The notes under the pieces are model-generated. The model had not been told where the DNA came from. It made no database searches and saw only the letters and a list, made by a program, of their open reading frames with translations. Made by a program: the position numbers and the translations under genes. A stretch of DNA of 35,899 bases from a virus. The stretch is from positions 1 to 35,899 of the IMG/VR virus record IMGVR_UViG_3300009527_000003; one strand, 5' to 3'. Within the stretch, counting starts at the first letter, position 1. Every line of letters begins with the position of its first letter. Shown here in pieces: positions 16,371-24,130 of the stretch.

Positions 16371-18148
16371 TGGCCTACGGCATCGCAGTCACCAAAGGGT
16401 CACTCACGACCCTAACGCAGACGCTCACCTCCGGGCGCATCTACATCGACCTCATCTACTATGAGACGGAGACGAGTGGCACCACCCACACCCACACCTA
16501 CACTGCGGTGCCTGGGCACTCCTACCTGCGCATCCACCAGATTGGGGGTGGCACCCATACCTGGACAACCTCCACTAACGGGTCGGGGCAGGCAGTCATC
16601 ACCCTAACGGCAACCGCCAACCCATCCACCCTCGCCGTTCCATTCACCCTGCTGGTGGTCTTCACCACCCGCACCTCAGAGACCGGTTACGGCATCACCA
16701 CGGTGAATGAGGTCGGCGACACGGTGGTCAGCGCCCTCTACCCAGTGCCTGAGTTCGTGGGCAAGGTGACCTTCAGCTCCACCCCGACCTCCTCCTACGC
16801 AACAGGTGAGGGCTCCTTCAACAGGTATGTGCATACGACCGGCACGACGCTTGGTGCAAGCAGGGAGCGCCTGCTGTTCTGGGTCCTCCCACAGACCAAT
16901 GAGGATGTGTGGTACAACTGCCCCGCTCACATCTCAGCGTCGGTCAGCGGGTCGTTCAACATCGAGGTGCAGGTTACCACACTCTCCGGCACCGCCTACT
17001 ACCTGCCGGAGTGCTATGTCTTCGCCCTCAACGGGCTCACCGCTTCCAGCGAGGCCTATGGAATGCGGGTGTTTGATGCCGCAGGTGCGGTGACCTTCGA
17101 CAGCGGGCGGGACCACCTGGTCATCACCGGCATCGACAACATCGTCGATTTCCCGACCTCGACCGGCACCATTAACTCCTATGTGCCAACAACCGACCTC
17201 ACCGGCATCAACTACCCAGCTGGTACCTTTCCGCAGTTCAGGCAGGAGACCTACAACTCAAGCGGGGCCAAGGTGTATTCGGGAGCGGTCAGGTTGCGCA
17301 CCAACCAGGTCGAGACCCGCCTGGTGCAGGACGCAGCGTATGGTGGGTCCTACTCCACCGCCACCTACAACTACGGTCTCTACACCGACCTCACCCAGGC
17401 CTACCTGAACTCCGCCGACTACGCAACGACCTCCTTTGCCCTCACCGGCCGCACCTTCCAGTACGACGGCACCAACTACTGTGCCTACGACACCTCGCTC
17501 AGTCAGACCTCCTGCACCTCCGTCTCCTACCACTCCTCCGCCTACCGTGGTGGGGTGGGTGCGGCTGTCACCTACGCGTGGAGCCTGCCGTCAAACGCCG
17601 GTGGGTTGTCCATCAGCGGTTCAACCACCTCCATCGACTGCAAGGTCGAGAAGACCACCGCCGCAGCGGGCACCTACTCCGCCACCCTCAGGTGCGCAAT
17701 CTCAGACGGCATCTCAACGACGAACATCGACCGCAGCATCACCCACACCCACGAGGCAGTTTCGTCAGGAGGCGGTTCAGGTGGAGACACAGGTGGGGAC
17801 AGCGGTGGCGACAGCGGAGATGGTGGTGGTGGTGGGTGTGTGATGGCCACCTACCTCACTCAGACGGGGGTGTGGAGCCGCACCGACCTCCTGCGCCTGG
17901 TGCGGTGGTGTGAGCGGACCCTTCACGGCAGGGCGGCAGGCGAGTGCTTCAGGCGGGGTTACAAGGTCATCGGGACCCACATTGGGGTGCCAGGGCTGCG
18001 TCGAGGTGGGCTGTCTGCCCGCTACTTCCGCTGGACCTTCGAGGGAGCAACTGACCTCCTGCGTAGGCGGACCAAGGCACCGCTGGTGGTGCTGAACTCC
18101 GCCTGCTGGTTTGCCCTCATTATGGTCGTCGGAGCTCTCAAGAAATGA
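16370..18148 (+). CDS. Tail fibre with Gly/Asp linker and C-terminal Cys/TM domain
   Basis: The 592-aa protein begins one base into the J stop (TAATG), so it is coupled to J. The first ~460 residues are beta-rich repeats of Thr/Ser/Tyr, typical of fibre proteins. A Gly/Asp/Ser linker (GGGSGGDTGGDSGGDSGDGG, about 463-483) leads to a distinct C-terminal domain starting CVMATYL, with several Cys, basic residues and WCERTLHGRAAGECFRRGY. The last residues form a hydrophobic segment (VVLNSACWFALIMVVGAL). The CxxAT start after a Gly linker recalls the 'CFI-box' C-terminal domains of unknown function. The start of the domain matches a module boundary, so it could be an exchanged tip. Confidence 0.7.
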   Translation: MAYGIAVTKGSLTTLTQTLTSGRIYIDLIYYETETSGTTHTHTYTAVPGHSYLRIHQIGGGTHTWTTSTNGSGQAVITLTATANPSTLAVPFTLLVVFTTRTSETGYGITTVNEVGDTVVSALYPVPEFVGKVTFSSTPTSSYATGEGSFNRYVHTTGTTLGASRERLLFWVLPQTNEDVWYNCPAHISASVSGSFNIEVQVTTLSGTAYYLPECYVFALNGLTASSEAYGMRVFDAAGAVTFDSGRDHLVITGIDNIVDFPTSTGTINSYVPTTDLTGINYPAGTFPQFRQETYNSSGAKVYSGAVRLRTNQVETRLVQDAAYGGSYSTATYNYGLYTDLTQAYLNSADYATTSFALTGRTFQYDGTNYCAYDTSLSQTSCTSVSYHSSAYRGGVGAAVTYAWSLPSNAGGLSISGSTTSIDCKVEKTTAAAGTYSATLRCAISDGISTTNIDRSITHTHEAVSSGGGSGGDTGGDSGGDSGDGGGGGCVMATYLTQTGVWSRTDLLRLVRWCERTLHGRAAGECFRRGYKVIGTHIGVPGLRRGGLSARYFRWTFEGATDLLRRRTKAPLVVLNSACWFALIMVVGALKK

Positions 18149-18750
18149 CAACCATCTCTCTCGACGGGGTTAGAACCCGCATCGACCACCACGGCATCTA
18201 CCGGGTGAAGCCGGGGCTGCAGCGTCTGCCCGGCAAGGCACCGAACTCCTGGTACTCCTGGCAGTTCTACCTCAGGCGGGTGCTCTACGACCCCGCCTGC
18301 CTGAGAACGATTGTTGATGCCCTCGCTGAGCGGCTGGACCTCTCCTACACCCAGCTCGGTGCCTGCGAGGACGCAGGCGTCTGTCTTGCCACCGCCCTGT
18401 CCCTTCGCACCGGGGTCTCGATGTTCTCCATCAAGAAGCGGCGCAAGGACTACGGGCTGCTGAACTTCACTGAGGGACCAATCCTGGACCGCCCCGTCCT
18501 CCTGGTAGATGATGTCAGCGGGTCGCAGACCACCCTGCGTCGTGCCGCCCACTTCATCAAGCTCCACTTGAACCTTCCACCGGCAGGGCAGTACGCAGTC
18601 GTCGTAAATAAGGATGTCGCCACTCACACCGGTGCCTACCTTGACGGGCCAACCTTGGTCAGCCTGTTCGACGCCAGTGAGTTTGCCCTCACCTGGGATG
18701 ACTACTATGCCCGGTATGGGGTGGAGCCAGTCTTCGGTCGCTTCGTCTAA
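18145..18750 (+). CDS. Phosphoribosyltransferase-like protein
   Basis: The 201-aa protein carries a PRPP-binding type motif, VLLVDDVSGSQTT (residues 118-130), with the two adjacent Asp and the following small residues, preceded by ILDRP. The upstream GACEDAGVCLATALSLRTG (about 72-90) fits the substrate loop before the catalytic dimer region, and SIKKRRKDYG (95-104) fits the flexible loop of orotate phosphoribosyltransferase-like folds. Type I PRTases exchange pyrophosphate and a base on ribose-5-phosphate. It overlaps the fibre gene by ATGA and is followed by a tail protein, so it is embedded in the fibre operon. Whether it is a nucleotide-salvage enzyme, a modifying enzyme or a structural use of the fold cannot be told. 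Confidence 0.72.
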   Translation: MTTISLDGVRTRIDHHGIYRVKPGLQRLPGKAPNSWYSWQFYLRRVLYDPACLRTIVDALAERLDLSYTQLGACEDAGVCLATALSLRTGVSMFSIKKRRKDYGLLNFTEGPILDRPVLLVDDVSGSQTTLRRAAHFIKLHLNLPPAGQYAVVVNKDVATHTGAYLDGPTLVSLFDASEFALTWDDYYARYGVEPVFGRFV

Positions 18751-18752
18751 CG

Positions 18753-18760
18753 CATAAATA
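18753..18760 (+). promoter_or_regulatory. TAAATA-class promoter after the PRTase gene
   Basis: CATAAATA lies 21 bases before the ATG at 18782, in a 31-base gap, with CACCC following the motif. Confidence 0.65.
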
Positions 18761-18781
18761 CACCCTGACAGGACACCTACT

Positions 18782-19174
18782 ATGGCAACGAAACCTACCA
18801 ACCTGCGCCACCTGGACATCGACCAGGGCTCATCGAAGGACTTCATCTTCACCATCACGACCGATGGGGAGCCGCCGGCGCCCTTTGACCTCACCGGCTA
18901 CACCGCCCGTGCCCAGGTGCGTCGGTCGTACGGTGCCAAGGACGGCGTGCTCATCAACTGCACCCTCGCCAACGGCAAGCTGGTGCTGACGGATGTCGCC
19001 GGTGGCGTTCTGACGCTGTCGCTGGCACCTGAGGACACCTCCCTCATCCTGTTCGCCGACAAGGAGGACGCCGTCCTCGTCTGCGTCTATGACCTTGAAA
19101 TCATCTCTCCCACCGGCGATGTCTATAAGCCCGCTCGTGGCAACCTCACCCTCCACCGAGAGGTTACTCGATGA
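18782..19174 (+). CDS. Putative baseplate/fibre accessory protein, Ig-like
   Basis: The 130-aa protein reads HLDIDQGSSKDFIFTITTDG...PFDLTGYTARAQVRRSY, a pattern common to phage beta-sandwich proteins of the BppU N-domain or Ig-like type that attach fibres to the tail. The rest is strand-rich (VLTLSLAPEDTSLI, YDLEIISPTGDVYKPARGNLTL). It has its own TAAATA element and a weak GGA ribosome site. The homing endonuclease follows with ATGA overlap at 19171. Specific function is inferred from context. Confidence 0.6.
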   Translation: MATKPTNLRHLDIDQGSSKDFIFTITTDGEPPAPFDLTGYTARAQVRRSYGAKDGVLINCTLANGKLVLTDVAGGVLTLSLAPEDTSLILFADKEDAVLVCVYDLEIISPTGDVYKPARGNLTLHREVTR

Positions 19175-19803
19175 ACACGCAGGAGCGGTTCTACACCTAC
19201 CTCTATTCTGACCCATCCCGTGGGATGGAACCCATCTATGTGGGTAAAGGAACTGGACAACGGTTCAAGACACACCTGCGCAGGATTGACCACCACCCGC
19301 TCACCTACCGGCTGCGCAAGATGCGTCTGGTTGGCGTCGAGCCGGTTATTACCTTCCTATGCAAGGATGTTGATGAGGAGCTTGCCTGTCTTGTTGAGGT
19401 AGAAGCAATCGCTAAATATGGTAGAAAAGACCTCGGCAGAGGGCCGCTGCTAAACAAGGCCGATGGCGGCGGGGGTTCAACCAACCCAACACCTGAGATG
19501 CTCGCCTTGCGAGGTAAGAAAATCAGCGTTGCCAAGAAGGCAGCTGGCAAGACCTACTCTGCTGAGGAACGACAGCGCATCTCGGTGGGTAAGAAGCTCA
19601 GCAACGCGCAACGCGGTTTTCGTGGTCATCGCTTCCCTAAAGGAAGCGTGCCGCACAATAAAGTTCCAGAGAGCGTGCTCAAGCAGGTTCTCGACCTTCG
19701 TAGCCGAGGTTTAGGCTATGACGCAATAAGCGAATGCGTCGGCAAAAGCGCGAATGCGTGTGTCAAAATCTTCGCTAAGTCAAAACTTCTCACTACAAAC
19801 TAA
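19171..19803 (+). CDS. GIY-YIG homing endonuclease (first)
   Basis: The 210-aa protein has a GIY-YIG nuclease domain at residues 7-98: FYTYLYSDP for the first strand, PIYVGKGTGQRFKTHL for the second (YVG in place of YIG, with R31 and H35), a Glu in VEVEAIAKYG (about 76-78) and N95 in LLNKADGG. Downstream are NUMOD-like DNA-binding repeats (KKISVAKKAAGKTYSAEERQRISVGKKLSNAQRG) and a helix-turn-helix-like end (DLRSRGLGYDAISECVGKSANACVKIF). It is less GC-rich than its neighbours. It overlaps the previous stop by ATGA and leaves flanking structural genes intact, as free-standing homing genes do. Confidence 0.85.
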   Translation: MNTQERFYTYLYSDPSRGMEPIYVGKGTGQRFKTHLRRIDHHPLTYRLRKMRLVGVEPVITFLCKDVDEELACLVEVEAIAKYGRKDLGRGPLLNKADGGGGSTNPTPEMLALRGKKISVAKKAAGKTYSAEERQRISVGKKLSNAQRGFRGHRFPKGSVPHNKVPESVLKQVLDLRSRGLGYDAISECVGKSANACVKIFAKSKLLTTN

Positions 19804-19813
19804 GGAGGCTACT

Positions 19814-20215
19814 ATGCCCGCAAGTGTTTATTTGGCTAATAAGTTGCTAGACCACCAGCTCGGGAAGACCTCCTTCACGATGCCGACGGCCTATGTCGCC
19901 CTCTCCTCGACCACGCCCACCGCCGGTGGCACCAATGTGACCGAGCCGTCTTCAGGCTCCTACGCCCGCAAGGTCACGGCCGGTGCCGACTGGAACGCCG
20001 CCGCCTCCGGTGCGACCACGAACGCCAACGCCATCACCTTCACCACGGCAACGGGAGACTGGGTCTCCGGTGCCAACCTGACCTACGCCGTGCTCTACGA
20101 CGCCTCTACCTCCGGCAATATGCTGGCGTACGGCGCCCTGACCACGGCCAAGTCGGTACTCAACGGCGACACCGCCTCGTTTGCGGCCGGTCAAATCTCC
20201 GTCACGCTGACCTAA
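19814..20215 (+). CDS. Putative tail fibre protein, Gp80-like
   Basis: The 133-aa protein begins MPASVYLANKLLDHQLG, followed by YVALSSTTPTAGGTNVTEPSSGSYARK, the pattern of small phage tail-fibre proteins often labelled Gp80-like. The whole is strand-rich with WVSGANLTYAVLYDASTSGNMLAYGAL. The ATG at 19814 is chosen because AAGGAGG lies just before it. In-frame starts further upstream would run through the homing endonuclease gene. Likely a structural part of the distal tail. Confidence 0.72.
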   Translation: MPASVYLANKLLDHQLGKTSFTMPTAYVALSSTTPTAGGTNVTEPSSGSYARKVTAGADWNAAASGATTNANAITFTTATGDWVSGANLTYAVLYDASTSGNMLAYGALTTAKSVLNGDTASFAAGQISVTLT

Positions 20216-20236
20216 GCCGACCCCACCAACCCACAG

Positions 20237-20252
20237 AGGGGCTACGGCCCCT
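20237..20252 (+). terminator. Stable TACG-loop hairpin between fibre genes
   Basis: AGGGGC (20237-20242), loop TACG, GCCCCT (20247-20252). A C(UACG)G closing loop is very stable in RNA. No T run follows, so an mRNA-stabilising or weak pause role is as likely as termination. Confidence 0.5.
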
Positions 20253-20268
20253 TGCACTGGAGACCCCT

Positions 20269-20901
20269 ATGGCACAGTCAAACGACAGCATCCTCATCAC
20301 CCCCGGTTCAGGGGCGACGGTCGCCACCCACAACCCGGGCGACAGCAAGGAGTACCAGGTGGTGATGATGGCTGGCGAACGAGGCCACATCTGGGGCTCC
20401 GCCGACGCCTTCATCGTCGAGACCACGAACACGGCCAATGTGGCCGCCTCACGGACCACCCGCTTCGACCTCTTCAACGCCTCTGGTTCAGGGGTGGTGC
20501 TGGAGCTCAGCGGCATCTACATCATCCCGACCCTGACGGCGGTGACGGGCGTCGGTCTCACCTGGGAGCTCATCAAGACCTCGGCGGTCGGCACCGGTGG
20601 CACGACCCTGACGCCTCGCGCCCTGGACAGCGACAACGCCTCCCTTCCCTCCCAGGTGACCGCCCGCACCTCACCGACCGGTGGGGCAACGACCAACCAC
20701 CTGTGGCTGTCAATCAACACCTCGTCGGAGGAGACGCTGCCCTACGGCTCACTGTCGTCGAACATCAACCACATCGCCTTCGCGCTGTCGCCCGACATCC
20801 AGAACATCACGCTGCGGGAGGGGCAGGGCATCAAGATTGACCAGACGACCAGCTCGTCCGTCGGCTCAACGAACATCCGCGCCGTCTTCAGCGTGAAGTA
20901 A
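20269..20901 (+). CDS. Hypothetical structural protein, 210 aa
   Basis: Strand-rich, Ser/Thr-rich sequence with no catalytic motif that I recognise: GHIWGSADAFIVETTNTANVAAS in the first third, then WELIKTSAVGTGGTTLTPRALDSDNASLPSQV and a closing LREGQGIKIDQTTSSSVGSTNIRAVFSV. Regions of this shape occur in many phage decoration and tail proteins. It sits between two fibre genes with no sign of its own promoter. A virion role is inferred from context. Confidence 0.65.
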   Translation: MAQSNDSILITPGSGATVATHNPGDSKEYQVVMMAGERGHIWGSADAFIVETTNTANVAASRTTRFDLFNASGSGVVLELSGIYIIPTLTAVTGVGLTWELIKTSAVGTGGTTLTPRALDSDNASLPSQVTARTSPTGGATTNHLWLSINTSSEETLPYGSLSSNINHIAFALSPDIQNITLREGQGIKIDQTTSSSVGSTNIRAVFSVK

Positions 20902-20913
20902 CGGGAGCACCCG

Positions 20914-23028
20914 ATGGGCCTGCTCCTCCTCTTCAAGGGAGACCCTCCCGGCACGAAGACCTTCCAGACGCAGGTCGTCGAGGTGCTGTCCGTCGCTCCG
21001 TCGCTGACGGAGCCCCTGCGGGTCGTGCTGGACACCGGGTGGAAGAACCCGTCCTCGCACCTGGGCGGTTCCGGCTGGACGACGCCCGGCAACATCTACA
21101 CCTCAGACAACGCATATGCGTCGGTCCAGCCGGCGGTGAGCACCGAGAGCAACCCGCTTGTTGGCACCAACTACGGGTTCAGCATTCCTACCGGCGCGGT
21201 CATCAAGGGCATCGAGGCTCGGCTGGAAGGTCAGCTGGGTGCCTTCTACGGCATCGGGGAATACAACTACGCCTTTCTTCACACCAACTACGCTGCCGAC
21301 TATGAACCTCGGTCGGCGACCTCAAAGGGCTTCACACTCTCCGGTGTGTCGGAGGGGACATCAACGGTCGGGTCGTCGTCCGACCTCTGGGGCGGCTGTG
21401 ACACCGATGGTGACAACGACAGCGACCGCCTCTGGACCGCCGCCGACTTCAACTCTGCCAACTTCGGCATCTCCTTCGTTGGAGCCTCCGCCGCCTCACC
21501 TGGTGCCACCCAGTATGTCATCGACACACTGGAGCTGCGGGTCACCTACGAAGTGCTCACCAAGGTCGTCGGTACCTCCATCGTCGAGACGGAGACGCTG
21601 TCCGGTTCGCTGTCAGTTGAACAGGCGCTTACCCTCCTCGCCACCGCCATCGCCGAGGCTGAGACCGTAACTGCCCTGCTGGGTCGCACCCGCCCCCTTG
21701 CCTTCGCCCTTGCTGAGACTGAGACCCTCGCTCAGACACTTGCCCGCAACCGTGGCATCGCTACCTCCATCTCCGAGACCTCGGTCATCACCGCCGTTCT
21801 CAGGAAGACGACCGGTCTCGCTCTCACCGTCTCCGAGGTCGAGACGCTTGTCGCCACCATCGGGCGGACCCGGGCGTTCAACCTCACCATCGCCGAGGCT
21901 GAGGCGCTCACCGCCGCCTTCATTCGCGCTCGAGCCATCCAGACCGTGCTAAGCGAGACGGAGACGCTGTCGGCGTCCCTAGCCAAGGCACTTCAACTGG
22001 CGTTCTCCATCAGCGAGGCGGAGGCCCTGGCGGCGACCATCAGCCGCACCCGTCAGCTGAGCTCCGGCTACACCTCCTCGCTCGCCTACACCTTCAACCT
22101 CGGTGCCCTGCGGGCGTTCGCCCTGTCCCTGGTCGAGAGCGAGACGCTCACCGCCGACCTCACCGTTGCCGTCGTCAAGCTCCTGTCGGCGACCATCGTC
22201 CAATCTACCACCCACTCCTTCGGCGAGCTCCGTCGAGTTCGTGGGCTGCTGTCCGCCATCAACGAGGTCAGCACCCTGACCGCCACCCGGCTGAACCGCT
22301 CCCTCTCCCTGGCGGTCTCACTGGCTGAGACGGAGGACCTGGACTTCGTCCTCGGGCTGCTCAAGCAGCTCGCGCTGAACCTCGCTGAGGTAGAAGCGGT
22401 CACCGCTCAGCTCAGTCGCAAGCGGGACATCCAGCTGACCATCAACGAGGTTGAGACCCTCATCGCCAACCTTGAGCGGGTCAAGCTGCTGGCCGCCGCC
22501 GTTGTCGAGCAGACCACCCACACCTTCCTGCTGAACCGGGTCAGGGGTCTCACCTTCACCCTCGCTGAGGCGACCACCTTGGGTGCCGCCTTCGCCCGTG
22601 TGCGTGGGCTGGTGACCTCCATCGGTGAGACTGAGGTGCTGGCGTTCGACACCACCCGCCTGCGTGGGCTGCTGACCACCATCGCTGAGACTGAGGGACT
22701 TTCTGCCGCCTTCACCCGCCTGCGTGGCTTCGTTGCCGACCTCGCTGAGGTCACCGGCTACACCTTCACCCTGTCCGTCCTGCAGGGACTGTTCGAGGGC
22801 ACCGCCACCGCCGTCATCTCCTGGAGGCAGTTCGCCTTCATCGCTCCCAACGAGCACCGCCTGACCACCTTCACCGAGACGGTGTCGTTCGCCGCCTCAG
22901 AAGATGTTGTTGTCGCCCTCTCGACCGCAGTCGCCGTTGAGCCGGTGTCGCTCACCCAGGACGCCCCTGTCTCAGTCGTCATCTCGCCCTCAACCACAGT
23001 CACCACAAAGGTCGGACCCACCCTATGA
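20914..23028 (+). CDS. Tail fibre with twenty 20-residue repeats
   Basis: The 704-aa protein has a short hydrophobic start (MGLLLLFKGDPP), a beta-rich domain (residues about 35-215, with GTNYGFSIPTGAVIKGIEARLEG and the Asp-rich DTDGDNDSD), then a long array of about 20-residue repeats from residue 221 to 627. A final domain of about 75 residues ends TVTTKVGPTL. A typical repeat reads LTIAEAEALTAAFIRARAIQ. Alternating hydrophobic and polar residues suggest a beta solenoid or stacked fibre shaft. It lies just before the depolymerase-like gene, with which it may share a spike. The ATGA overlap at 23025 is with an alternative start of that gene. Confidence 0.8.
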   Translation: MGLLLLFKGDPPGTKTFQTQVVEVLSVAPSLTEPLRVVLDTGWKNPSSHLGGSGWTTPGNIYTSDNAYASVQPAVSTESNPLVGTNYGFSIPTGAVIKGIEARLEGQLGAFYGIGEYNYAFLHTNYAADYEPRSATSKGFTLSGVSEGTSTVGSSSDLWGGCDTDGDNDSDRLWTAADFNSANFGISFVGASAASPGATQYVIDTLELRVTYEVLTKVVGTSIVETETLSGSLSVEQALTLLATAIAEAETVTALLGRTRPLAFALAETETLAQTLARNRGIATSISETSVITAVLRKTTGLALTVSEVETLVATIGRTRAFNLTIAEAEALTAAFIRARAIQTVLSETETLSASLAKALQLAFSISEAEALAATISRTRQLSSGYTSSLAYTFNLGALRAFALSLVESETLTADLTVAVVKLLSATIVQSTTHSFGELRRVRGLLSAINEVSTLTATRLNRSLSLAVSLAETEDLDFVLGLLKQLALNLAEVEAVTAQLSRKRDIQLTINEVETLIANLERVKLLAAAVVEQTTHTFLLNRVRGLTFTLAEATTLGAAFARVRGLVTSIGETEVLAFDTTRLRGLLTTIAETEGLSAAFTRLRGFVADLAEVTGYTFTLSVLQGLFEGTATAVISWRQFAFIAPNEHRLTTFTETVSFAASEDVVVALSTAVAVEPVSLTQDAPVSVVISPSTTVTTKVGPTL
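21574..22794 (+). repeat. Protein repeat array, about twenty copies of a 20-residue unit
   Basis: Consensus unit is roughly (T/L)(S/T)(I/L)(A/S)E(T/A/V)E(T/A)L(T/S)A..(L/F).R.R.(L/I)(A/S). Most units are exactly 60 bases long and two are 66. The nucleotide sequences are diverged, so the array is old rather than newly expanded. Confidence 0.85.
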
Positions 23029-23039
23029 GCGGCTTCGTA

Positions 23040-23047
23040 AGTAAATA
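23040..23047 (+). promoter_or_regulatory. TAAATA-class promoter upstream of GH16-like gene
   Basis: AGTAAATA lies 25 bases before ATG 23073, a spacing like the other copies. It lies downstream of an earlier in-frame ATG at 23025, so it helps decide the start. Confidence 0.6.
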
Positions 23048-23072
23048 CCTCACACCTTCCAAGGACACACCA

Positions 23073-23813
23073 ATGGCCCGTCGCAACCCCATCCGAGCCC
23101 TCCCACCCGGCTCCTTCGAGGAGACCTTCAACAAGGGCGCCCTCGACACCTCGAAGTGGGTCATCTCCACCGGCACCGCCCCAGGCGGCAACGCCAACCA
23201 CGCCGGCACCTTCGCCACGAACAATGTCGATTTGAGCACCGGGATGCTGCGGCTGAAGCTCGACCAGGCGGGTGGCCCCACGAACTACACCTCGTCAGGG
23301 GCGGAGCTCTCCACCATCGCGTCGTTCGGCTATGGCACCTACCGCTTCATCTACCGAGCTTCATCGACCGCCGCAACGCCGCAGGCAACCGGCTCCACCA
23401 TCAGCGGGTCCATCACCGGGCTGTTCAACTACCGAGACACCCTGCCGACCTCCTACTGTGAGATTGACTTCGAGGTGGAGGGGCAGACCTACCAGGACCG
23501 CCACAAGCAGGTCGCCTTCACCAACTGGACGGACAACGACTACGACCCGCCGACCAACCCGACGCAGGGCTACTCAACCGGGCACACCCCTTGGGCGAAC
23601 TTCATCGACTGCCGCTGGGTCTGGACGGCCGGCAGGATTGACTACTATGTCGGTGAGGTGCTGCGCCACACCGCAACCACCAATGTGCCGGTGCCGTCCG
23701 CTCCAATCTTCATCAACCACTGGGGCACCCACAACATCAACTTCGGAGGCACCGCCACGGTCTCGACCCCTCGGTACCTCTATGTCTCCTATGTCTCGTT
23801 CATCCCGGCCTAA
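23073..23813 (+). CDS. GH16-like tail depolymerase
   Basis: The 246-aa protein looks like a concanavalin A-like glycoside hydrolase of family GH16 (endo-beta-glucanase, agarase and carrageenase type). The catalytic signature is CEIDFEVEG with E130, D132 and E134 in the E-x-D-x-E arrangement. Earlier, SFGYGTYRFIYRA (84-96) and a later INHWGTH (near residue 220) fit the sandwich strands around the active cleft. It would degrade a host surface glycan. I prefer ATG 23073 (AAGGA site, promoter just upstream); ATG 23025 overlaps the upstream stop and would add 16 residues. Substrate is unknown. Confidence 0.75.
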   Translation: MARRNPIRALPPGSFEETFNKGALDTSKWVISTGTAPGGNANHAGTFATNNVDLSTGMLRLKLDQAGGPTNYTSSGAELSTIASFGYGTYRFIYRASSTAATPQATGSTISGSITGLFNYRDTLPTSYCEIDFEVEGQTYQDRHKQVAFTNWTDNDYDPPTNPTQGYSTGHTPWANFIDCRWVWTAGRIDYYVGEVLRHTATTNVPVPSAPIFINHWGTHNINFGGTATVSTPRYLYVSYVSFIPA

Positions 23814-23847
23814 CTATGCGCCCCCAGGACCGAGCCGACCGCCGGCG

Positions 23848-23855
23848 TGTAAATA
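23848..23855 (+). promoter_or_regulatory. TAAATA-class promoter upstream of small ORF
   Basis: TGTAAATA lies 29 bases before ATG 23885 and supports the small gene there as real. It is followed by CC like most copies. Confidence 0.6.
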
Positions 23856-23884
23856 CCATCCTTGGTGCTAGAAAGGGCGGGCCG

Positions 23885-24130
23885 ATGGACGCCCACAACA
23901 ACCGAAGAGCGGCGGTTCTGCACGCCGCCCGTGAGCTCGAGGCTGACCTCGACCTTGTTGAGTTCCTTGAGGAGCTTGACGCGCATAACAGCATACCCAT
24001 ACTCAATGAACCCGACTTCAAGGAGCAGGTATGCCCACCCTCAACTACACCGTCCCCTACAACGAGCTCTTCCGCTCCGCCCTTCACATCAACGCCTACG
24101 GCTCAGAGCAGGTCACCCAGCTTGGGCTGA
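23885..24130 (+). CDS. Small acidic protein overlapping the lectin-like gene
   Basis: Translation from ATG 23885 gives 81 residues. The first ~49 (AVLHAARELEADLDLVEFLEELDAHNSI... FKEQV) look like a genuine acidic helical protein. The rest lies in the overlap with the next gene and is Ser/Thr/Pro-rich, as expected for an out-of-frame shadow. The overlap is 100 bases, unusually long for this genome. A promoter element and an AAAGGG site precede it. It may be a short protein with a dispensable tail, or the two frames may be joined by an undetected frameshift. I do not recognise it. Confidence 0.55.
   Translation: MDAHNNRRAAVLHAARELEADLDLVEFLEELDAHNSIPILNEPDFKEQVCPPSTTPSPTTSSSAPPFTSTPTAQSRSPSLG

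Noticed and set aside
18604-18610. GTAAATA inside the phosphoribosyltransferase-like gene
   Set aside because: It encodes Val-Asn within a conserved-looking strand and has no gene start at a suitable distance.
19413-19418. TAAATA inside the first homing endonuclease gene
   Set aside because: It lies in a lower-GC coding region (Ala-Lys-Tyr codons) and no gene starts soon after it.
21574-22794. Repeat array considered as CRISPR or DNA satellite
   Set aside because: Repeats are conserved at the protein level only, run in frame through one gene and have no spacer pattern.
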